Below are positions 14,275-23,700 of a DNA stretch of 64,000 nt, piece by piece. The number at the start of each line of letters is the position of its first letter. The stretch's first letter is position 1. The stretch spans positions 6,262,001-6,326,000 of the forward strand of contig NZ_CP092431.1 in NCBI RefSeq assembly GCF_022385335.1, read 5' to 3'. Source of the stretch: Streptomyces deccanensis (GTDB lineage Bacteria > Actinomycetota > Actinomycetes > Streptomycetales > Streptomycetaceae). Both the position numbers and the translations under genes were made by a program. The notes beneath the pieces are model-generated. The model did not search any database. It was given only the letters and a program-made list of their open reading frames with translations, and had not been told where the DNA came from.

Positions 14275-17200
14275 ATGTCTGGGTACGTCAGCCGTAGGGG
14301 TGTGCTCGGAGCGGGGATCGGTGCCGTGCCGGTGTTGTCGCTGGGGGCCGGGGGTGCGTGGGCCGAGGGTGCGTGGGCCGAGGGTGTGGGGGCCGAGGGG
14401 GCCGGCGGGACTCCGCGGGTGACGGACCCGGGGGCGTATCTCTCTTTCTCGCCCGTGGCGGGTGGGTTTTCCCTGGTCGGGGCCCCGGTCGTGGTCAGCT
14501 CCGAGGATCACCCCGGTGTCGTTCGGGTCGCGGGGGATCTGCGGGACGACATCGCGCGGGTGACGGGGGTGCGGCCGGGGAGTGAGGTCGCGCGGGAGGT
14601 GGTTCTGGTGGGGACCATCGGGCGGAGTCCCCTGATCGACGGGCTGATCGAGGCCGGGAAGCTGGATGTCGGCGGGGTGCGGGGGAAGTGGGAGACCTCG
14701 TTGCAGACGGTTGTCGAGCGGCCGATGCCCGGGGTGCGGCGGGCCTTCGTCATCGCCGGCAGCGACCCGCGCGGCACGATCTTCGGGGCGTACGACGTCT
14801 CGTACGGGATCGGGGTCTCGCCCTGGTACTGGTGGGACGACGTGCCGCCGGTCCGGAGGGACGCGGTGTACGTGCGGCCGGGGCGGTTCAGTCAGGGGAC
14901 GCCGGTCGTGAAGTACCGGGGGATCTTCATCAACGACGAGAACCCGGCGCTCGGGACGTGGGCGCCGGCGTACTTCGGGCCCGGGAAGGCGCCGGGGTAC
15001 CCCGGGGGCTTCACCGCGGACTTCTGGGCCAAGGTCTTCGAGGCGCTGCTGCGGCTGAAGGGCAACTACGTCTGGCCGGCGGTGTGGGGGCGGGCCTTCG
15101 CCGAGGACGATCCGGAGAACCACGCCCGGGCGACGGAGTACGGGATTGTCATGGGCACGTCTCACGAGGCGCCCATGATGCGGGGGATCGAGGAGTGGAA
15201 CCGCCATGCCGTGCCGGCGGTCCGGGACAGCTCCGGCAACGTGGTCACCCCCGGGCGCGACCCTTACGGGGGCACCGGGGAATGGTCGTACCGGCGCAAC
15301 GCCGAGGCCGTCCGGGCGTACTGGCGCGACGGCATCCGGCGCATGGTGGACCAGGGCTTCGAGGGCGTCATCACGCTGGGGATGCGGGGGAACGGCGACA
15401 CGAGCCTCCCGGACGGCGACGGCATCGAGCTGATGCAGGAGATCATCGCGGCGCAGCGCAGGATCATCGAGGAGGAGACGGGGCGGCCCGCCTCGGAGAC
15501 CCCGCAGGTGTGGACCCTCTACAAGGAGGTCCAGCGGTACTGGGACCGGGGGCTGCGGGCGCCGGACGACGTGACCGTCGTCCTCACGGACGACAACTGG
15601 GGGAACATCCGCAAGCATCCGGACCCCGGGGAGCCCGTACGGGCCGGGGGGTACGGGTTGTACTACCACTTCGACTACGTCGGGGTCGGGCGCAACTACA
15701 AGTGGGTCGACACGGTCAACCTGGCGAATCTGTGGGAGCAGCTCCACGAGGCCGACGCCTACGGCAATCACGGGCTGTGGGTGGCGAACGTCGGCGATCT
15801 GAAGGGCAACGAGCTGCCCACCACGTTCTTCCTCGACTACGCCTGGAATCCGGGGCGTTGGGGCCAGGACCGGCTGGAGGAGTGGGAGCGGCGGTTCGCG
15901 CGGCAGAACTTCGGGGAGGAGACGGCCGCCGAGATCGCCGAGGTGCTGAGCGTCTACGGGCAGCTCCAGGCCCGCCGCAAGCCCGAACTGCTGAACCGCC
16001 GGATCACCCTCGACACGACGAAGGACCCCACGAAGGACGAGCGGGCGATCGTCTACGACGACCAGGAGACGCCGTACTACTTCGGTCACCGTGAGCTGGA
16101 GCGCGTCACGGAGGAGTGGCGGGCCCTGGCGAAGCGGGCCGAGCGGGTGGGGCGGCGGCTCCCGGCGGCCGTGCTGGACGCGTGGTTCGAGCTGGTCGGG
16201 TACGAGGTGGCCGCGACCGCGAACCTGTACGGGTTACGGGAGGCCGAGTTCCGGAACCTGCTGTACGCGCGGCAGGGGCGGGCGGCGACGAATCGTCTGG
16301 CGGCCGAGGCGGAGAAGGGGCTGGAGCGGGACTTCGCGCTCGCCGACCACTTCAACTCCGAGGTGGCGGGCGGGAAGTGGCGGGGCTTCCAGACGCAGCC
16401 GCACATCGGGTACGGGGACGTGGAGCGGTACGGCCCGAACGCCGGGTGGCAGCAGCCGGAGAAGGACCATGTGGCGCTGCCGGACGAGATCTTTCCCAAG
16501 GTGCGGCGGATCGAGGTGCCGGAGGCCGCCGGGCTGGGGGTGTCGGTCGACGGGGCCGATGACGCGGGGGAGTGGTGGCCTGGTGCCGGTGCCGGTGCCG
16601 GTGTCGCGGAGGCGGTGCTTCCGGTGTTCAGCCCGTACCAGACCAGGCCCCAGCAGTACGTGGAGATCTTCAACCGGGGGCGTACGCCCTACTCGTACCG
16701 GATCGAGTCGTCGGTGCCGTGGCTGGTGGTGGAGCGGTCGCGGGGGCGGGTCGAGGAGCAGGTGCGGGTGGCGGTGCGGGTGGACTGGGCGCGGGTGCCG
16801 GGCGGGGGGCGCGCGGAGGGGGCGTTGACGGTGAGCGGGGCGGGCGCCTCGGTCACGGTGAAGGCCGTGGCGGAGAAGCCGTCGGCGCGGGAGGTCCGGG
16901 GGCTGCGGGGGTTCGTCGAGGCGGGCGGCTATGTGGCGATCGACGCGGAGCACTACGCGCGGGCGGTGGGGTCGGCCGACGGACGGGTGCGTTGGCGCCG
17001 GATCGAACGGATCGGGCGTACGGGGGCGGGAGTGACGCCGTGGCCCGTGACGGCGGCCCGGCAGACGCCGGGCGGGGCGGGGCCGCGGCTGGAGTACGAG
17101 GTCGCTCTCCTGTCGGACGTGGACGAGGTGACGGTCCATGCGTACGTGTCGCCGAGGAATCCGGCGCTCGCGACGGGCGGTCTGCGGTACGGGGTGTCGT

Positions 17201-17457
17201 TCGACGGCGGGGAACCCCAGGTCGTCGACATCAACGCCGTCACCGGGGCCGACGACGGGGTCATGAACAAGCAGTGGGCGCGCAACACGTCGGACAACGT
17301 GAACGTGACGGTGACCCGGCACGCGATCGCCGGGCCCGGGGCGCACCGGCTGACGTTCTGGATGGTCGATCCGACGGTGGTGCTGCAGCGCCTGGTGATC
17401 GACACGGGCGGGTTGACGCCGACGTATCTGGGGCCGCTGGAGAGCCGCCGGATCTGA
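14275..17457 (+). CDS. Secreted GH115 xylan alpha-1,2-glucuronidase
   Basis: This 1060-aa enzyme is predicted to remove (methyl)glucuronic acid side chains from xylan. ATG 14275 is chosen because GAGGGG lies 8 bases upstream and the protein then begins with a twin-arginine signal (SRRGVLGAGIG, arginines 7-8) ending near AWA. A short AWAEG-type repeat follows. The GH115 core shows YRGIFINDENPALGTWAP, LLRLKGNYVWPAVWG, YGIVMGTSHEAPMMRG and WVANVGDLKGNELPTTFFLD. The C-terminal third is the GH115 beta-sandwich region. It is 14 bases upstream of the GH10 gene, clearly one operon. Confidence 0.88.
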   Translation: MSGYVSRRGVLGAGIGAVPVLSLGAGGAWAEGAWAEGVGAEGAGGTPRVTDPGAYLSFSPVAGGFSLVGAPVVVSSEDHPGVVRVAGDLRDDIARVTGVRPGSEVAREVVLVGTIGRSPLIDGLIEAGKLDVGGVRGKWETSLQTVVERPMPGVRRAFVIAGSDPRGTIFGAYDVSYGIGVSPWYWWDDVPPVRRDAVYVRPGRFSQGTPVVKYRGIFINDENPALGTWAPAYFGPGKAPGYPGGFTADFWAKVFEALLRLKGNYVWPAVWGRAFAEDDPENHARATEYGIVMGTSHEAPMMRGIEEWNRHAVPAVRDSSGNVVTPGRDPYGGTGEWSYRRNAEAVRAYWRDGIRRMVDQGFEGVITLGMRGNGDTSLPDGDGIELMQEIIAAQRRIIEEETGRPASETPQVWTLYKEVQRYWDRGLRAPDDVTVVLTDDNWGNIRKHPDPGEPVRAGGYGLYYHFDYVGVGRNYKWVDTVNLANLWEQLHEADAYGNHGLWVANVGDLKGNELPTTFFLDYAWNPGRWGQDRLEEWERRFARQNFGEETAAEIAEVLSVYGQLQARRKPELLNRRITLDTTKDPTKDERAIVYDDQETPYYFGHRELERVTEEWRALAKRAERVGRRLPAAVLDAWFELVGYEVAATANLYGLREAEFRNLLYARQGRAATNRLAAEAEKGLERDFALADHFNSEVAGGKWRGFQTQPHIGYGDVERYGPNAGWQQPEKDHVALPDEIFPKVRRIEVPEAAGLGVSVDGADDAGEWWPGAGAGAGVAEAVLPVFSPYQTRPQQYVEIFNRGRTPYSYRIESSVPWLVVERSRGRVEEQVRVAVRVDWARVPGGGRAEGALTVSGAGASVTVKAVAEKPSAREVRGLRGFVEAGGYVAIDAEHYARAVGSADGRVRWRRIERIGRTGAGVTPWPVTAARQTPGGAGPRLEYEVALLSDVDEVTVHAYVSPRNPALATGGLRYGVSFDGGEPQVVDINAVTGADDGVMNKQWARNTSDNVNVTVTRHAIAGPGAHRLTFWMVDPTVVLQRLVIDTGGLTPTYLGPLESRRI

Positions 17458-17471
17458 GAAGGGACTTGAGG

Positions 17472-18551
17472 ATGACGTACCTGAACCGTTTTCGCCTGCC
17501 CGCGCTCGGGGTGGTCGCCGGGGCTCTGCTGTCCACGGTCGTGGTCGCGCAGCCGGCCTCGGCGCACGGACCTCATTCCGGCCCCTCGCTGCGGACGCTC
17601 GCCGACCGGGCGGGGGTCCGTATCGGCACGGCCGTCGACATGGCTGCCCTCGCCGACGACCGGACGTACCGCCGGACGACCGTACGCGAGTTCAACTCGG
17701 TGACCGCCGAGAACGTCATGAAGTGGGAGTCGGTGGAGCCGCAGCGGGGGGTGTACGACTGGAAGGCCGCCGACGACCTGGTCCGTTTCGCGCGGGCGAA
17801 CGGGCAGGTGGTGCGCGGGCACACCCTGGTCTGGCACAGCCAGCTGCCGGGGTGGCTGACAGCGGGGGTGGCCGACGGGTCGATCGGCGCGGCGGAGCTG
17901 CGCGGGATCCTGCGCAAGCACATCACCACCGAGGTGAAGCGGTACAAGGGCAAGATCCAGCAGTGGGACGTGGTCAACGAGGTCTTCGAGGAGGACGGCA
18001 GCCTGCGGAACTCGATCTGGCTGCGTGAGCTGGGCCCGTCGTACATCGCGGACGCGTTCCGCTGGGCCCACGCCGCCGATCCGAAGGCGAAGCTCTTCCT
18101 CAACGACTACAACGTGGAGGGCGTCAACGCGAAGTCCACGGCGTATTACGAACTGGCGAAGCGGTTGCGCGCGGAGGGCGTACCGGTGCAAGGGTTCGGC
18201 GCGCAGGGGCACCTCGCGATCCAGTACGGCTTCCCGGGGCAGGTCGCCGAGAACCTCGCCCGCTTCGAGGCGCTGGGGATGCGGACGGCGTTCACGGAGG
18301 TGGACGTGCGGATGATCCTGCCGGCGGACGAGGCGAAGCAGGCGACCCAGGCGGAGTACTACCGGCGGCTGCTGGACGCCTGTCTGGGCGCCCGGAGCTG
18401 CGGGTCCTTCACCGTGTGGGGCTTCACGGACAAGTACTCCTGGGTGCCGGGCGTCTTCGAGGGCCAGGGCTCTGCGACTCCGATGGACGAGGAGTACGGG
18501 AGGAAGCCGGCGTACGGGGCGCTGCGGGAGGGGCTTGCGGTGGGGCGGTGA
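17472..18551 (+). CDS. Secreted GH10 endo-beta-1,4-xylanase
   Basis: This 359-aa enzyme cuts the xylan backbone outside the cell. A Sec signal peptide (hydrophobic 10-26) ends at AQPASA, residue 31. The GH10 barrel shows WHSQLPGWL, QWDVVNEVFEEDG with acid/base E170, and TAFTEVDVRM with nucleophile E276, then VWGFTDKYSWVPG. There is no carbohydrate-binding module, so it is the compact single-domain form. ATG 17472 has TTGAGGATG context with GAGG just upstream. Together with the GH115 enzyme it would debranch and depolymerise glucuronoxylan. Confidence 0.93.
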   Translation: MTYLNRFRLPALGVVAGALLSTVVVAQPASAHGPHSGPSLRTLADRAGVRIGTAVDMAALADDRTYRRTTVREFNSVTAENVMKWESVEPQRGVYDWKAADDLVRFARANGQVVRGHTLVWHSQLPGWLTAGVADGSIGAAELRGILRKHITTEVKRYKGKIQQWDVVNEVFEEDGSLRNSIWLRELGPSYIADAFRWAHAADPKAKLFLNDYNVEGVNAKSTAYYELAKRLRAEGVPVQGFGAQGHLAIQYGFPGQVAENLARFEALGMRTAFTEVDVRMILPADEAKQATQAEYYRRLLDACLGARSCGSFTVWGFTDKYSWVPGVFEGQGSATPMDEEYGRKPAYGALREGLAVGR

Positions 18552-18569
18552 TCCCGGCGCCCGGCGTCG

Positions 18570-19217
18570 TCAGCCCTTGTCCGGGTAGAGGGGCAGGTTC
18601 TCCGTGGAGATGGTCCAGTCGGCGATGGTGACGTCCTCGCCGTAGACGAAGTCCTTGCGGGTGGCGTAGCGCGGGCCGTCCGGGGTGGCGTGGATGTCGG
18701 TGAGGACGGCGCCTGTGCCGGTGCGGGGGTCGAAGACTGCGTAGACGGCGATGCCGAGCAGGGGGTAGTCGCGCATCTTGGTGACCCAGTCGTTGTCCGG
18801 GTTGGAGCGGGAGACGACCTCGACGGCGGCGTGAATGGTGCGGGGCTCGAAGGCTCCCTCGACCTCCATGTCGGCTTCGGCGATCACCATCACGTCGGGG
18901 CGTCGCATGATGCCTTCGGCCTCGCCCTCCACGTCCGGCTCACCGGTATGGGCCACGATCTCTTCCGGCATCACCTTTTCCAGGCGCTTCCGCAGACGCA
19001 GCACGGTGAGCTCGTGCGGTCCGATGGGCGACATCATGTCGTGGACGATCCCTTCCTTGGTGATCTCGAACTTGCCGGGGAGGGTGTCGTCCATCGACTG
19101 AACGAAGTCCCGCATGGCCCGGTAGACGTGGGGGGCGCCGTGCTGCGCGTTGTCCGAGGCGATGGTCATGGCGCTCGCTCCTCGTGTGGGCCCGTGGGCA
19201 AGGATCGTCACGTTCAT
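18570..19217 (-). CDS. Uma2 family (DUF820) putative endonuclease
   Basis: Up to 215 aa, a PD-(D/E)xK-fold family common in Streptomyces. The visible core is RRPDVMVI (D108), AAVEVVSRSNPDND (E133), K147, then YPLLGIAVYAVFDPR. The family is predicted to be nuclease-like; the substrate is unknown. The start shown overlaps the stop of the upstream HTH gene as ATGA and has GGAGG about 11 bases before it. An alternative ATG at 19169 (199 aa) has a better spaced GAGGAG, so the true start is uncertain. It faces the xylanase gene, which ends 18 bases away. Confidence 0.78.
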   Translation of the reverse strand: MNVTILAHGPTRGASAMTIASDNAQHGAPHVYRAMRDFVQSMDDTLPGKFEITKEGIVHDMMSPIGPHELTVLRLRKRLEKVMPEEIVAHTGEPDVEGEAEGIMRRPDVMVIAEADMEVEGAFEPRTIHAAVEVVSRSNPDNDWVTKMRDYPLLGIAVYAVFDPRTGTGAVLTDIHATPDGPRYATRKDFVYGEDVTIADWTISTENLPLYPDKG

Positions 19218-20119
19218 GCTAGGCGGCCTCCATGCGGGTGCACGGGATCGGACGTGCAGTCGCGGCAGCGGCTGCCCTGCGGGCTCCGGAAGCCGCGGTC
19301 GCAGCCGTCGCAGTTCGTCATGTCGTAGTGGACGGCAGGTGGTGACGCGGGTTCCCGGAACGGCGGCAGGGGCGGCAGCTGCGCGATGAGCCGGTGGGCC
19401 AGGAACGCGGCCGGGCGGTGGAGGGGCTCGTTCGGGAGATCGTCGGTCAGGGCGTGGCGTACGGCGGTGGGGGTGAGGTCGCGCTCCAGCCAGGCGGCGA
19501 CGCCTGGAGCGAGGTGCGCGGCGTCGCAGGCGGAGAACAGCAGCCGGGGGTCTGTGCGGCGCAGGTCGGCGAGGAGATCGGTGGCGGTCTGGAGCAGGGT
19601 GGGGGAGCGGTAGGCGGGCTGGGGGACGGCGGGGAGGGGCTTGCGGGGGGTCTTTTGCTTCGGGTCCTGGCGGTCCTTCCGGGGCGCGTGCGCCGGGCGT
19701 GCGGGCTCGTCCGCCGCGTGACTGCGGCCGGGCTGATTGCAGGAGGTGGTGCGGGTGACGATCCGGCCGCCGGGGATGCGTACGCGCTCCCGGCGCAGGT
19801 AGCCGTGGTCCTGCAACTCGTTCAGCGCTGCGGCGATCCGGGTCGCGCCCTCCTTGAAGCGGGCCGCGAGGCTCTTGATGTCGACGCGGGCGCCCTTCGG
19901 CAGCGACTGGATGTGCGTCGCCAGCCCGATCGCGAGGAGCGACAGTTCCGGGTGCTGGGCGAGGTGGTTGCCGATCACCGTGAAGCGGGTGGTGTGGCGG
20001 GTGTGGTCGTGGATCAGGCCGCCGCCGGAGGGGGATTGGTCCGGGTGCCGTTTCGGGTGGTTGTTGTCGGCAAGCCGGGCGTGGGCGCGCGGGGGCGCGC
20101 TAGGGTGCTGCGTATCCAT
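19214..20119 (-). CDS. Helix-turn-helix protein with C-terminal zinc ribbon
   Basis: This 301-aa protein of unknown role starts at MDTQHPSAPPRAH (ATG 20119, with AAGGAAGAG a little far upstream). The frame stays open upstream to 20263. A winged-helix-like region lies near residues 45-125 (HLAQHPELSLLAIGLATHIQ, then VDIKSLAARFKEGATRIAAALNELQDHGYL). A basic Pro-rich linker follows, then a helical region, and the C-terminus has CDGCDRGFRSPQGSRCRDC, a CxxC/CxxC zinc ribbon. Such proteins recur in Streptomyces genomes. Its stop overlaps the Uma2 start, so the two are probably coupled. Confidence 0.65.
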   Translation of the reverse strand: MDTQHPSAPPRAHARLADNNHPKRHPDQSPSGGGLIHDHTRHTTRFTVIGNHLAQHPELSLLAIGLATHIQSLPKGARVDIKSLAARFKEGATRIAAALNELQDHGYLRRERVRIPGGRIVTRTTSCNQPGRSHAADEPARPAHAPRKDRQDPKQKTPRKPLPAVPQPAYRSPTLLQTATDLLADLRRTDPRLLFSACDAAHLAPGVAAWLERDLTPTAVRHALTDDLPNEPLHRPAAFLAHRLIAQLPPLPPFREPASPPAVHYDMTNCDGCDRGFRSPQGSRCRDCTSDPVHPHGGRLA

Positions 20120-20423
20120 CGGGAAGCTGTTCTCTTCCTTGGTGGTCAGGCCCTCGCACTGGGATTGCCGTCCCGGCGGGGGCCGTTGTCTGTCTGCGGT
20201 TGTGTTGCGCCGAGCGTAGGGCAGGTGACCGCTCCCGAATCCAGCCGAGTGGGCGATGTTCACCCGCGAGGGTGAGGCGGCCTGCCGGGCGGGAGGAGGG
20301 GTGGGGTTTGGTGGGGTTCTTTCTCTCCCGGGGTTCTTGGGGAAAGACCGTCCGCCGCACCGGAGCGCACATTTCCGGGTTCCGGTAGTACTCGCACCTC
20401 ACGGCTCGGAGAGGATGTCTGCC
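20120..20423. other. Divergent intergenic region
   Basis: These 304 bases separate the HTH gene (minus) from the NIPSNAP gene (plus). The HTH frame continues to 20263 but its composition there does not look coding. No promoter with two good hexamers and no repeat was recognised. Confidence 0.5.
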
Positions 20424-20723
20424 ATGCCGAAGACCACGAAACTGCGCACGTACACCGTCCGGGACGGTCTGCTCGACGAGTGGGTGCAGCGTTGGCGGAG
20501 CGAAATCGTGCCGTTGCGGCTGGAGTTGGGGTTCACGATCGGTGGAGCTTGGGTGGATCGAGAGAGCAACCGGTTCATCTGGCTCATCTCGTACGACGGT
20601 CCGGAGACCTTCGCCGAGCGCAATGCCCTGTACTGGTCGTCGCCCGAGCGCAAGGCCATGGGCCTGAACCCAGACGACTACCTCGTCGGCGACGACGAGC
20701 TCACCATCGAACAGGTCTACTGA
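20424..20723 (+). CDS. NIPSNAP family protein
   Basis: This is a small 99-aa protein with the NIPSNAP ferredoxin-like fold pattern: LRTYTVRDGLLDEWVQRWRS near the start, then FIWLISYDG and NALYWSSPERKAMGLNP. Bacterial members are of unclear function; some relate to small-molecule or stress processes. ATG 20424 is preferred over ATG 20415, because GGAGAGG ends at 20414, directly against the earlier codon. The gene ends 9 bases from the convergent WD40 gene. Confidence 0.75.
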   Translation: MPKTTKLRTYTVRDGLLDEWVQRWRSEIVPLRLELGFTIGGAWVDRESNRFIWLISYDGPETFAERNALYWSSPERKAMGLNPDDYLVGDDELTIEQVY

Positions 20724-20732
20724 TGCACGACG

Positions 20733-23700
20733 TCACATGGGGTCGAGCGACAGCAGATGCTGCCGCCGTTCCTCGTGCGTGAGGGTGCGGAAGACCCTTC
20801 CCCGGGCGGTCGCCTCCAGCCCGTCGTAGTCCGGCTCCGCCCGCCACACCCGCGCCGTCCCGTCGGCCGATGCTGTGAGCAGTCGTGCACCGTCCGGGGA
20901 CCAGGACACGGAGGTCACCTTGTCCTGGTGCACGCCGACTACGGCGATTTCCTTGAGGGTGGAGGCGGACCAGACCCGTACGGTGCCGTCGTCGGAGGCC
21001 GTGGCGATGTACCGGCCGTCGGGTGACCAGGCGACGGCGCGAAGCCGCCCTTCGTGCCCCTTGAGCGCGTCGATGCGCCGTCCGGTGGCGGCATCCCACA
21101 CGGCGGCCGTCCAATCGGCCGAAGCGGTGGCGATCCTCGTCTCGTCCGGTGACCAGGCCACGTCCTCGACGTAGTTCTCGTGGCCGCGTAACACGGTGAA
21201 CTGACGCCCCTCCTCGATGTCCCAGAGCCGGCACGTACGGTCGTCAGAACTGCTGGCGAGCCGCCGCCCGCTCGGCGACCAGGCCAAGCGCCCCACCCAG
21301 TCCTGGTGTTCCGTCAGTTTCAGCAGCTGGGTGCCATCGCGTGCGGACAGGACACACACGGCGCCGTCGTGACCACCGGTGGCGATCCGGCCGCCGTCCG
21401 GGGACCATGCGCACCCCTCGACGACCTCGCCCTGTCGTTCGAACAGTGTGCCGCCGTGTCCGTCGACAATCCGGAACTGGCCGTTGTTGGTGCCGAACGC
21501 GAGCCGTTCGCCCTGCGGAGCCCAGGCGACGGCCCAGACCCGGTCCGTCACCTCGGTCACCGGTCCGGCCACGACGCCGGTGTCCGAGTCCCACACACGC
21601 ACGGTGCCGTCGTCCGAGGCCGTGGCGAAACGGCTGCCGTCACCGGACCAGGCAGCCTGGTTCACCGGGCGCCGGTGTCCGTCGGCCATGACGGTCTCGG
21701 CACCACGCGGACGCAGGTCCCACACCATGCCGGTGCCGTCGCTGGAGCTGGTGGCGAGCGCGGTCCCGCAGGGTGCCCAGGTGACGCCCCACACCGTGTC
21801 GGCGTGGCCACGCAGCACGGCCAGGACCTTGGCGTCCGCTGTGTCCACGATGCGCACTGTGCGATCGGAAGAGGCACTGGCCAGCATGCGGCCGTCCGGC
21901 GACCAGGCCAGGTTCCAGACGTAGTCGGTGTGTCCGCGCAGCAACAGGCGCAGTTCGCCGGTCCCGGCATCCCAGATGCGGGCGGTGTGGTCCCCGGAGC
22001 CGGTGGCGATGTGCCGCCCGTCCGGCGACCAGGCGATGCCCTCGACGAAGTCCGAGTGCCCGGTGAGCGTGGTGACCGCCTCCCCTGTCGCCAGGTCCCA
22101 GACGATCGCGCTCTGATCGTGGGAGGCGGAGGCGAGGCGGCTGCTGTCCGGTGACCACGCCACGCCCCAGATGTCTTCGCAGTGCCCACGTAGTTCGTGC
22201 GCGAGCCGCCCGGTATCGGCTTCCCAGACCCGTACGACCCGGTCCTTGGAACTTGCGGCGACATGTCTGCCGTCCGGCGACCAGGCCACCTGTCTGCTGA
22301 CGTCCTCGGCACCGGTGAGCAGCCCGACCGGCTCCCCTGAGGCGGCGTCCCAGATACGGACGACCCGGTCACGGCCGACGGTGGCCAGTCTCGCCGAGTC
22401 CGGTGACCAGGCGACGGACTCGACCATGACGCCGTCGCACGGCAGAACCAGCAACGGGCGTCCGGAGAGCGCGTCGTAGACGCGGCCGGTGCCGTCCCTG
22501 GAGGCCGTGGCCAGCATGCGGCCGTCCGGAGACCAGGCGATGTGCCGAACGGTGTCCGTGTGCCCGTCGAGCCGCGAGCGGAGGTGACTCGCCGCCAGCG
22601 CCGCCATCAGCCCACGCCTGGCAGAGGGCGTGGGTGCGCACTCGTCCAGCGCGGCGAGCGAGAGCAGCAGGGAACGTTCCGGTTCGCTCTGGGCGCTCAG
22701 CAGAACCTGACGGCCGATGCTGTCGGAGATCCTGCTCAGGAAAGTCAGGTCACGGCGCTGCGAGGACTCGACGAGCGCGCGGGCGGCTGCGGACGCCTGC
22801 CCGGATTCCTCCAGCGCTTCGAGCCAGCGCCGGGCCGCGGTGAGACGTTCCCCGGTGAGGAGATAGTCGTCACTTCGTCCGGCCCGCTCCCAGTCGGCCG
22901 CCCACCGCTCCAGTTCGGCGCGCTCACGGAGTCGTTCGGCCCGGGCCTCGACCTCCTGCCGCAACGGGGCCCACTGGCGGAACAGCGCCTCGTGGGTGAC
23001 CTGCGCGAACGGCTCACCGTCGGTCGCGGAACCGCGACCCGTGGCATCGGTGCGCAACAACCGGGCCTCGACGAAGGCGTCGACGACAAGGCGGTCCCGT
23101 TCGTCGAGTTCGGACAACGGCACATGGCGACGGGCCACGTCCTGGCCCTCGACGGTGACGAACTTGAGCAGGACCCGGAGGACGGAGTCGATGCCCAGGC
23201 CCGCACCGAGCCCGGTCACGGTGTTGTCCGCCTGGCGCGCGAGCGCGCCGGGCACTCCGCCGAGCCGCTGGTACAGCTCCTCGGTCACCGTCCCGCCGGG
23301 GCCAGCGGCGAAGAACAACTCCTGTAGGAGATAGGCGAGCAGCGGAAGCGCGTCGTCCGTCCCGGTCTCGCCGACGATCGAGTCGACGACACCGGACTCG
23401 AAGCGGAGCCCGACGAGGGCGCCGGGTCGCTCAACGGCTTCGACGAGCTGGGCCCGGCCCAGAGTTCCGATGGCGATGGGATGTTGGAGCAGCTCTGCTT
23501 GCCCCGTGCCGAGGAGCCTGCCGAGCAGATCCACACGGAGGGTGACCAGGACCCGAACCGCCGGGTCCTGGTCCACACAGTTGCGAAGCGCTTCCAGGAA
23601 CTGGGCTCGTTCCCGCTCGCCCGCCAGGGTGACGACCTCCTCGAACTGGTCGATTACGAGGAGTATCCGCCGGAACCGCCCACCACGCAGCCGCGCCAAC

